In this document: positions 10,751 through 19,000 of the stretch, piece by piece | How the letters are laid out: every line of letters starts with the position of its first letter | Numbering within the stretch: position 1 is the stretch's first letter | From: Neonectria sp. B-13 | Taxonomy: Eukaryota > Ascomycota > Sordariomycetes > Hypocreales > Nectriaceae | Length of the DNA stretch: 64,000 nucleotides | Reading direction: 5' to 3' | Assembly (NCBI GenBank): GCA_002682825.1 | Contig: NOKP01000001.1 | Coordinates: forward strand, 4,653,296 to 4,717,295 | The notes under the pieces: generated by a model | Seen by the model: only the letters and a program-made list of their open reading frames with translations | What the model was told of the DNA's origin: nothing | Databases searched by the model: none | Translations under genes and position numbers: made by a program

Positions 10751-11659
10751 CTACTCGTACAACGCACCGCTCTCCAATACCTCCCGAAAGTCTCTCGCCC
10801 ACATCAACGTCGACCCAGCCTCACGTTCGCCAACATGCGGCACCGGTTCGCCGACTCTGCGCAGCGTCTTCATCAGCGACGAGCCCTCGTCGTCCGCAAT
10901 GACGATGCCGCCTTCCAGCAGACACTCCATGTCCGTCGTCGAGTCGCCGAAGTAGACCACCCGCCTCTGCTTGTCCGTCACCACGTGCTCCAGTGCCGAC
11001 CGTTTCTCGTGGCCGTTGGTCATGCGCCCGCCGAGGAATTCCGGCCCCGTGATGGACCCGTCGGCGTGCGGCTCGTTGGCGATGACGCGGATCCGGTGCG
11101 GGAGGAGCACGCCCTCGATGAAGGCCCGCGACCAGTTCACCGAGACGACGCACACGTCCCAGCCCTTCTCCTCCACGAGGCTGAGCAGGTCGCCGAAACC
11201 CTCTCGAATCTTGACTTTCCCGCTCGCCACGGCGTCCTGGCCGGCGCGCGTCAGCTTCTCGGCGTCGAGGCCGGCGAAGACTTGCGACGCCGCAACCCGG
11301 TGTAGAGACGCCTCCTCGACGTCCTTCATGCCCGACAGGAAGCGCACTTCCTCGTCCGCGCACTTCCGCTGCTCCGCCGGCACGGGATGGTCACGGCCGT
11401 AGCGCTGGAAGTCGTCCACGTAGGACCGGACCACTTGATCCCATTCCGCCTGCAGGTCCTCGCCGCGGTGGTGCTTTTGATAAGCAATAGCCGAGTCAGC
11501 AAGCACCCCGATAGTGTCTTTCTGGGTGATCGTCCCGTCGAAATCGAAGACGAGATACATTTGCGGTGATGTGGTGGATAGTGGCTGTGTCTCTTTGAGA
11601 GCGAACGCAAAGGTCGCTGTACTCAGAATGATGATGTAAAACATACAACGGGTTAACAT
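10751..11659 (-). CDS. HAD-superfamily phosphatase
   Basis: The frame is 302 codons without introns. Motif I is YLVFDFDGTIT, where the first Asp of DFDGT is the nucleophile. A helical cap follows, then VCVVSVNWSRAFIEG (motif II Ser region), GHEKRSAL (motif III Lys) and VVYFGDSTTDMECL (motif IV acidic pair). This is a complete haloacid-dehalogenase phosphatase of the MtnX/phosphoserine-phosphatase-like group; the substrate cannot be told. Two starts are possible. Met34 at 11560 lies three residues before motif I and would give the usual cytosolic enzyme. The ATG at 11659 adds a hydrophobic stretch (MFYIIILSTATFAFAL) that looks like a signal peptide or membrane anchor. I give the longer frame and favour 11560. 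Confidence 0.85.
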   Translation of the reverse strand: MLTRCMFYIIILSTATFAFALKETQPLSTTSPQMYLVFDFDGTITQKDTIGVLADSAIAYQKHHRGEDLQAEWDQVVRSYVDDFQRYGRDHPVPAEQRKCADEEVRFLSGMKDVEEASLHRVAASQVFAGLDAEKLTRAGQDAVASGKVKIREGFGDLLSLVEEKGWDVCVVSVNWSRAFIEGVLLPHRIRVIANEPHADGSITGPEFLGGRMTNGHEKRSALEHVVTDKQRRVVYFGDSTTDMECLLEGGIVIADDEGSSLMKTLRRVGEPVPHVGEREAGSTLMWARDFREVLESGALYE

Positions 11660-12139
11660 TCTTCGTCGACTGGCGGCAGACTTATCGATGCCCCGAGGCG
11701 TTCCGCCACGAAGACGCTGTCGCTATAAGTCCACAGCTGATCAATCCATTCCAACCTAAAGTCGCTTCACCATCGATGGCGTGCGGGGAAAAGGCACGAA
11801 TTACGTAGCCGTGAATGTGGATAAACAAGGTGCGGAGGAGTGTGGAACTGTGTGTGGAGCTTCAGAGAGCCGGTTTGTTTGTTTGCCTTCTCCTCACGTC
11901 TCACTTGAACACCAAGCCTAGCTCAGCAGTTGATTAGACATGCAATTTAAAACGAGTCTGCGCTGTCTGCGCTGTCTTCTCGTCTGTCCTAATCTCTAAC
12001 AAAGGGTAAAAGGGTATCATAGTCCTCTAAAAACCCTGGCTCGAAGTCATGGTTTGCTCCTTAACGCCCTTTTGAACAAATAAAAACACCATATGTGGGT
12101 TGCGCCCACGGTCTGACATGGGCACATCTTGCCACGATA
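11660..12139. other. Intergenic: HAD phosphatase promoter side and 3' flank of the TFIIF beta gene
   Basis: Nothing gene-like is seen. Both neighbours are on the minus strand, so this holds the upstream region of the HAD gene and the 3' untranslated region of the TFIIF beta gene. Confidence 0.5.
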
Positions 12140-13416
12140 CTACTGCGTAGGCAAGACGTCCTCCATCTCCTCGCCCTCGTCATCGTCGCCGTCGTCGACA
12201 GCCTCCGCCGCAGCCTCCTTGGACTCCGACCCAGCCTTATCGCGGTAGGCATCGCTCAGGCAGTAGTGGTTAGCAAACCGCCCGCTCTTGTTCAGGACGG
12301 CCACGTCTTCCAGCACTTGACGCAAGTACGTGTCGGGTTGGTGCAGCTTCTGTCGGAGTGCCTTCATGGACCAATACTGGAACTGACGGAAGCATTCGAA
12401 AATCTGGTCCAGAAGCTGGTTCTTGGGGATACGAGCAGCCTTGAACACCTCGCCCTTCTTGGGCTTGATAATGGGTGCAGTGTTTTTCTGGACGAGAGGT
12501 TAGCGATGAGAGCATGTGTCAGAGGATGAAGAGCGAAACGTACGATGAAGTTGCCTCCCCAGCTTACTGCACCAGCAGTGCCAGGGTTGATGATGGAGGA
12601 CGCCTTGTTGCGGCTGATGATCTGGAGCTTTGACTTTGACGACTCCGCATCCATCAGGCGCTGCGCCAGCAGACGTTCCTCCTCCTGAACATCTCTCGGC
12701 TCCACGCGGAGATCATAGTGGATCTTGCCAAATACTTTGGTTCGCTCTGCAACCGTGAGTCAGCATGGAAACGATCAGGGTACACGGTGGTGACAAACTT
12801 GGCACTGCCTTGCGGTAGTATGGCTGATATCGGCTCCTTCGATCGTAAGTTGGTCGATCGGGACCACCAGCGGCTGCGGCGGCCCTCTGTCTGAGAATCG
12901 ATGCTGGGATTCCGGCGTTGGCTGCTTCTTGGCGGGCTTTGCTGCGTGCCTTGAAGCCCGGCAGATCCTCTTCGCTGAAGATGTAGTGGTTGTTGACATT
13001 TGCGTCGAGGACCTCCAGGTCGTACTCGCGGGGTAGAAGCTGGTGCTCTGGGCAGCCGGGGTGAAGTAGCATGCGAAGTTTGGTCTTGGAAGAAGTTAGA
13101 ACCATCGTCTCTGGGGCAATTATTATGGGGGCGCGTCGCCTACAGAAGAGGTGCCGTCAGGCTTGTCGACAGGCCATGTCCGCAGTGTTCCGATCTGAAT
13201 CTCATCGTCGTCGCCCAGTCGATCCGTCAGCTTCACCCACGCGTCCCACATGTACTTGGGGACGCGGGCGAGGTAGATGGAGTTCAAGGAGCGGTTGTCG
13301 GCTTCCTTGTCGAAGAATTCGAGATCGCCGGCATCTTCGTAGAGGTCGTCCTCTTCGGCGGGTGCGGGAGAGACAGCCACCTCGGGGTCAGGCTTGATGA
13401 ATCCGGCGTCGGCCAT
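12140..13416 (-). CDS. TFG2: Transcription initiation factor TFIIF, beta subunit (RAP30/Tfg2)
   Basis: Exons 13416-13144, 13084-12799, 12746-12544 and 12487-12140 (introns 59, 52 and 56 nt) give 369 aa. The N-terminal dimerisation region has DLEFFD, YLARVPKYMWDAW and IQIGTLRTWPVDKPDG. The middle has KLRMLLHPGCPEHQLLPREY and FSEEDLPGF, then AVPKRTKVFGKIHYDLRV. The C-terminal winged helix reads ARIPKNQLLDQIFECFRQFQYWSMKAL, KLHQPDTYLRQVLEDVAVL and KSGRFANHYCL, followed by an acidic tail. This order is diagnostic of TFIIF beta, which with TFIIF alpha escorts Pol II to promoters. Intron 1 has donor GTAGGC, branch TTCTAAC and acceptor CAAG. A much shorter acceptor nearby was considered and rejected. 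The gene is divergent from elongin A. Confidence 0.95.
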
Positions 13417-14135
13417 GGTGTGTGAAGTGAATGCTGGTTGTAGCGTGTGCGACTCAACCAGACTCTCTGGGGGTTCCGCTGCTGAGAATCGGGTCGGGTC
13501 GGGCGTTTGCGCGAGAGATAACGCGTGTGGGAGAGCGTGTGTATGTGGGTGAGAGCGTACGTGGGCGAGAGTGTACGTGAGTGGGTGTGTGAAGGATTGA
13601 AGATGGATAAAGAGATACCAGAGGCCAAAGGACGGAGGGACGTTCTTTAATAAGGCTGCAGTGACGAAATGGGGACCTGGAGAGTCCAGCGTCCAAGAGG
13701 TTGCTGCGCACGGGCCAAGGACAGCTCCCAAGGTCAGTGAGTAAACGCTAACCCCCAATATGGCTTAACCCCAGGCCCGGCTTAGGATTAGCCGGGTTGC
13801 GCCCAGGTGGTCGCAGGACAGGACAGCCTCGAATAGCCTCCGACTTGACATGCCCCGATGAACGAACAAAGAGACCCAGTCAGAACAAGAATGACCTTGT
13901 GAACAAGTGCCCGGATGGACAATTGTTCTCCCAGACTTTCCCTTTCTCCAGTTCCCTTATTATCCTTGGCCTGACTTTTCTCGCCACGCTCAGTCCCGAG
14001 ACCATGAGCCTGTCAGCATCCAAGTCCAACACTTCCCTCATCCAAGCGCCGACTGCGCCGGTATAGAGAAGCCCCACGGAATCGCAAGCACATCCAATTC
14101 CTCCCGTCGTCGCCCTCGACGCACCGCTCACCAAG
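13417..14135. promoter_or_regulatory. Shared divergent promoter region TFG2 / elongin A
   Basis: This is 719 bp between two start codons facing away from each other. Next to TFG2 it holds an alternating GTGTGTG/GAGAGCGTACGTG stretch (about 13510-13590). Next to ELA1 it is CT-rich (CTTTCCCTTTCTCC near 13940). I see no open frame worth calling. Co-regulation of two Pol II factors is an inference from position only. Confidence 0.5.
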
Positions 14136-15347
14136 ATGCCTGTCAAATCCCTGATGGAACTGGCCACCGCCGCCTGCATCAAGAACATCCGCGAACTCGA
14201 AAGCGTCGGCGACTACCTCCCCTATGAAAACGTGCGCCACATCCTCCTCAAGATCGACAACGCCCACCAGCTCCGCCAGATAGAGCTCAACTCCCCGCAG
14301 GTCGACGGCGAGACGGGCGAGATCTGGCTCAAGATCATCGAGCGCCAGTTCCCCCTGGAGTACAAGTCCAAGGCCTACAAGCCCTCGAACCCCAAGAAGT
14401 GGTACCGCGTCTGGGAGAAGTACAAGAAGGACCATGACGAAGCCCTCCAGGAAAGCGAGGCGAAGCTCATGAACGCCCTGGCCGGCCTGAAGGAGAGCAA
14501 GGTGAAGAACACCAGCCGAATCGTCGATAGGAAGCTCCTACCTCGCGTTGGCGGCCCCAAGCGCTTTTGGGGTTCTCGCGAAGGCAACACCAGTACTCTC
14601 GCTTTTGCCAGAGGCAGTCGTACCAATACGGCCAACGGCGCCAGCGTCATGAGAAAGGTGCGGCGCGAGGTCAAGGAGATTGCTAGCATCCACGGAGCAC
14701 TGTCACGGCCGGTTAAGGGTCTTGCCGCCCTGACCCGACCGACTAAAGCCCCTGCGGCTATGCTCAACGACTATCGAAGAGCCGCCCAGCCCGTCTTCCG
14801 ATCAACGCCCAGGGTTTCACAGCCGTCCTCGGTCGTAATGGAGCACGAAGAGCGAGCAACGTTTCTCTCGGACTCTGACGAGGATGACGAGGACAATGAG
14901 CTATTCGATGAGGATGAGCAACCCCCAGCTCGGGCCCCGGCCCCAAAGCCGTTCCCAAAGTCATCGGCCGCCTCACTCCTCAAGAAGAGACAGGCAGCTC
15001 AATCAGGACAGTCGTCTAACACGCCCTCGACTAAGAGTCAGCCATCTTCCTCGACGAGTTCCGCACCGAGATCCGCCGCCAAGCGTCCGGGCATTCTATC
15101 AAACAACTACAAGTCCAGCACAACCAAGACACAAACTACAACACCGAGCGCCGCCTCCCCCTCAAAGCCCGCGTCATCTTCCGAGCCTCCCAAAATACCC
15201 CAGCAGCTTCCGCGAACACAAAACTCTCCGCCTCCGGCACCTAACCCTGGCTCTTCGTCGCCACCGCCCGCCCCAGCGCCTCAGATGGCACCACCACGCA
15301 AAAGGAAGGCCGTGGATATCTTTATGAAGCGCAAGAAGAGAGCTTAA
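14136..15347 (+). CDS. ELA1: Elongin A (RNA polymerase II elongation / ubiquitin-ligase adaptor)
   Basis: The frame is 403 codons without introns. The first 110 residues form the elongin A domain: LMELATAACIKNIRELESVG, YLPYENVRHILLKI, ELNSPQ and GEIWLKIIERQFP, then KPSNPKKWYRVWEKYKKD. In yeast Ela1 this part bridges elongin C and cullin-3 and helps to remove stalled Pol II; in animals it also stimulates elongation. The rest is low-complexity: a basic Ala-rich middle, an acidic patch (SDSDEDDEDNELFDEDE), a long Ser/Thr/Pro tail, and a C-terminal basic cluster (PPRKRKAVDIFMKRKKRA) that looks like a bipartite nuclear signal. It lies back to back with TFIIF beta. Confidence 0.9.
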   Translation: MPVKSLMELATAACIKNIRELESVGDYLPYENVRHILLKIDNAHQLRQIELNSPQVDGETGEIWLKIIERQFPLEYKSKAYKPSNPKKWYRVWEKYKKDHDEALQESEAKLMNALAGLKESKVKNTSRIVDRKLLPRVGGPKRFWGSREGNTSTLAFARGSRTNTANGASVMRKVRREVKEIASIHGALSRPVKGLAALTRPTKAPAAMLNDYRRAAQPVFRSTPRVSQPSSVVMEHEERATFLSDSDEDDEDNELFDEDEQPPARAPAPKPFPKSSAASLLKKRQAAQSGQSSNTPSTKSQPSSSTSSAPRSAAKRPGILSNNYKSSTTKTQTTTPSAASPSKPASSSEPPKIPQQLPRTQNSPPPAPNPGSSSPPPAPAPQMAPPRKRKAVDIFMKRKKRA

Positions 15348-15986
15348 TGGTCTCAACCCCAGAGACGTGTTTTACTTTGTACCCTGCTCTTGGGTACTGG
15401 GAGGCGTTCTTTTGTTTCGTCTTTTTTCTAGTTTCGGTGGATTTATTCGAGGAGTCTTATGCATTGGGAAAGTGGATAACAGACGTCTGAAAACTAGCCT
15501 GGGCAGGCATACTACATGGTGGATCGCGGGATTGATATGAACATGGGCTTGGGAACGGAAGGAACTGGCATGTTGGCGATATTCTGTATAAGGACGATGG
15601 GGCCTGTCGTGGGTTGTGCAGAGACACACCCAGTCGTAGAGAGATAGCTGCAAGTTTGAATGCAAATGGCTGGAAGCAGCATCATGGCCAACTGAATCAG
15701 GCAAGTATCGGGGTATCAAAAGTCCATGCGAACAACCGAGAGGCATCGTTCACCGAAGCGCAACACAGCGGCGGTCCCTTTTTGCAAACCTCGCAAGACT
15801 ATCGACCACCTCTAGATGAGACTCAGCATCCGTTCCGCCTGCACAAATATCGTGAATGTCGTGTCGTCCGGCCCAACGCCCAAAAAATGCAGCCTCCGCG
15901 TTTCGTCGCCCATTCACCGTCTCGTTGGGTTCGTTCCTCGACGCGTCGGGTTAGATGTCACCGAGCCTTCGTCCGCGACTCCCCCA
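15348..15986. other. Convergent 3' flanks of ELA1 and RUB1
   Basis: No gene is recognised in about 640 bp. Open frames on both strands here lack domains and splice signals. Confidence 0.5.
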
Positions 15987-16447
15987 TCAGCAGGCCATGT
16001 ATCGTCCCCCCCTAAGGGCGAGAACGAGATGCAGGGTGTCGCCGGCGACGAGGTTGTACTCGGCGGCGGTCTTGTCGTCGGTCCTGCGATGGATGGTCAG
16101 TCAGCTTCCCAGTTGTTGCGTGTACGTGGGGATCGTTCGAAGAGGCACGGGGGGGGCTTCGTACATTTGCTTGCCGCCGTGGATCAGGCGTTGCTGGACG
16201 GGAGGGATGCCCTCCTTCTCCTCGACCTTCTCCTTGATCTGCGAGACCTGCGATGGCGGTCAATCCACGATGCCCAGCTTCACGGCCAGATGCGTCGGTT
16301 CGCGATATACCTTGTAGTCCATCTCGATGTCGAGCTCGATCTCCTTTCCGGTCAGCGTTCGGACCCTGCGCAGCACAGCTGTTAGCTCATCCGTCCCTCT
16401 GGCGGGTCTCTCGCGGTCGGCGATGCTGTCACGCACTTGATCAACAT
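15987..16447 (-). CDS. RUB1: NEDD8/Rub1 ubiquitin-like modifier precursor
   Basis: Exons 16447-16437 (11 nt), 16365-16311, 16247-16165 and 16083-15987, with introns of 71, 63 and 81 nt, give 81 aa. The spliced protein begins [20 protein letters not shown], continues [47 protein letters not shown], and ends VLALRGG followed by RYMAC. The two residues after the Ile44-type patch region and the LALRGG terminus mark it as NEDD8 rather than ubiquitin. Rub1 is attached to cullins and activates cullin-RING ligases. The five residues after GG must be cut off by a processing protease before conjugation. The gene is so fragmented that no single open frame reveals it; every splice join restores the family sequence in phase. 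Confidence 0.95.
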
Positions 16448-17117
16448 GGTGGCGGCTGTATCTGCGGGCGCAGCGGCTTCGGGTCGGTTCTGTTCAGAGG
16501 GTGGGAGCTGCTTTGGAGAGGCAGGGTTATCGTTGAGCAGTCGAGGTGTGCTTAAGTGGAAGATGCGGTGCGCAAGGCTGATGCGAGGAGGCAACGATGG
16601 TGGGTTGGGCTGACTGATTGATGGTGGGGTTGGTTGGTCGATGAGGGGCGGCTAAGCTTATGCTACAGTGGTTTAATACCTAGACGTGACGTGATGGCTA
16701 ACGCCTAGAACAATCAAGAACAAACTTCACTGTAAAGATCGCAAACAACATCAATGTCCTGTTCTACAACGACCTACGGTTTCTATTCTGATAATACAGC
16801 GCCGTGGATTTCTCATAACCCTGGCTAGTGTGGAAACCAACCGAAGGTACCTACCTCAAACAGGTGTTGGCCCAGTAGTTCACGCGGCAGATCACAGCTC
16901 TCTTAGGCATCCTCCTTCTAATTACACCAACTCATTCATACACGCCAACCTGTTTCATAAAAAGGTTGGATTAGGCAGTCGGTTTTTGCTACCTGGTATT
17001 CCTATAATACATTCCATCCTCGCGATAGACATACAGTGGAGATTTGCGGGAAACCCCGTCACGCACCCGGTAAACATATCTCCTTTCATCCCGTTTGCTC
17101 ATACCAACAAAGCCCGC
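16448..17117. other. Intergenic: RUB1 upstream region and PHB2 3' flank
   Basis: No gene is seen. The bases next to RUB1 contain GGTTGGTTGG-type repeats; the part next to PHB2 is more AT-rich. A possible frame at 16830-17468 (+) is the antisense shadow of PHB2 extended into this spacer. Confidence 0.45.
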
Positions 17118-18160
17118 TCAGTTCTTCTCAGACTTCTCAAAGACGTTGAGACCCAGACCCTCGGAGTCGAGCAGCAGTCTGTTCTTGGAACCCGACTCCA
17201 GCATCTGCTGGGCAATATACCGGGCGTTCTCAATCTTCTTGAGCTCCACGTACGACTGGCTCTTCTTGATGGCCTCACCGATCAGCTCGGCGGAACGGGC
17301 CTCACCCTGTGCCTTGACCACCATGGCCTGCTTCTCCTGTCGGGCCTTGTCGACGACGAACGCGGCGCGCTGAGCCTCTTGCTGGGCGACCTGCTTGGCT
17401 TCGACGGCGGCGGTGAACTCGGGGGAGAAGGCGAGGTGCTGTTGGCAATTGTTAGTCGAAAGACTTGACGGGAGGGGTTGCTGTCATGGGGCTCATACAG
17501 TCAAGGACACATCGTCGAGGAGGATGTTGAATCGGGCAGCTCGGCGGGAGAGGTTCTCTCGCACCAGCTTGGCCACCATCTCTCGCTGAGTGATCAGCTG
17601 GCTGGCGTTGAACTGGGCAACGACGCTCTTCAACACCTCGTTGACAATCGAGGGCAGCACCCGCTCGTCGTAGTCCGTGCCCAGCGTTCGGTAGATCTGG
17701 GGTAGGGCATCAATCTGGGGCCGGGACAGCACACGGCAGGTGATGTTAACCATCTGCAGGTCCTTGGTGCCGGTCAACGAGGCGACATTGCGCGGCTTCG
17801 CTCGCACGTCGTACACAATCGGGGTCTCGAACCAAGGGATGTTGATGTGCGTTCCTGAAACCTCATGGTCAGCTCCAATCTCATCGCCACCATTCGTCCC
17901 GGCTCCTCCGAGGCAGACTCACCTTCGTTGTAGATCTCCTTGCTCACGCCGCTTAGCCGCTGGTACTTGATGGCACGTTGACCACCGTCGACGTTGAAGA
18001 GCGAGTTGGACAGCACCATGAAGCCGCCAGCGAGCAGAATGCCGCCGAATAGGGCACCGCCCGCCGCCCGGGGCATCTGAGGGCCGCCGCGGCCGCCACC
18101 GGTCTGCTGCATCTGACGAAGACGCCGCATGGCCTCCTCCTGCCAGTTGTTCTGCGACAT
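17118..18160 (-). CDS. PHB2: Prohibitin-2
   Basis: Exons 18160-17923, 17854-17499 and 17438-17118 (introns 68 and 60 nt) give 304 aa. After a basic N-terminus ([14 protein letters not shown]) comes one membrane segment at about residues 32-54 ([20 protein letters not shown]). The PHB domain follows with [34 protein letters not shown] and [15 protein letters not shown], then a C-terminal coiled coil ([20 protein letters not shown]). Phb2 forms ring complexes with Phb1 in the mitochondrial inner membrane, where they scaffold and protect newly made membrane proteins. The 3' end, [15 protein letters not shown], is typical. All splice junctions are standard (GTGAGT, GTATGA donors). Confidence 0.96.
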
Positions 18161-19000
18161 GATGACTGTGTGGTTTTTATGTGCGCGACCTAGAATCGAT
18201 TCAAGGTGCTGAGTGTCACGGCGTTGTCGGTCGTAGGCTGGTCCGGGTGATGATGGCGTTGGAGCTGTGGGATGAAGCTGTCGTCGATGGGTCCCGTTTT
18301 TCCCACAGTCGGCGGTTGCCGTGTCGTGACCCACCCCCGGCGTGCTCTTATGTCACCACCCGCAAATGCCGAAGCAGCCTACCCTACAACCCGGTTCCAA
18401 GGGCGACAATTTTCACAGGACTCGTCTGTTTTCATAGATCTGTCTGATTTTTTCTGGTCTGTACATTAGTCTCAATGTACACTAAAAACCCTGAAGCGTA
18501 AATTTGAGTTATGGGTGATAGTAGTGATTGAGTGACCCGTAGTTTATGGCATGGAATCCCGGCCCAGCGTCCAGATAATGCCCTTCGCTGAGGACTCATC
18601 CTGGGTTCACCACAATGTCTCGCAATGATAGTAAAAGGCACGTTGTCATAAACTTCTTGTCTGTTACTTTTATAATTTTGTTCATAGCTTTAAATGTACT
18701 AAGGCACGAGTGCTGATAGCATCTCATGCTCCGTATTTGTTCCAACAGTATGTGCAAGTACATGACATGGTATCCAAACCCCATTCGCCAACAAAGGGGT
18801 AATTGCCCCGAACGAGCGCATGGCACCCAAGTCTCCATTAACAGAGAAGACATTGTCCAATCATGATCCCATCCGCCATGCTTCACACCTACGTACTCCC
18901 CCGAAAAACAACCTATAACCGTCTCTGCTTATCAAGTCGAGAGAGACTGTGCAAACGAACAAAAGAGATCCTCCAGGAGTGTCAGACTCCAAGTGCCAAA
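18161..19000. other. Intergenic: PHB2 promoter and 3' flank of the methyltransferase gene
   Basis: About 840 bp. I see no supported gene; short frames on both strands lack domains. Confidence 0.45.

Noticed and set aside
13109..13143. 33-35 nt intron in the TFIIF beta gene
   Set aside because: Too short for a normal fungal intron and lacks a branch site; the acceptor at 13085 gives a 59-nt intron with a good branch point (CTAAC) and the right protein.
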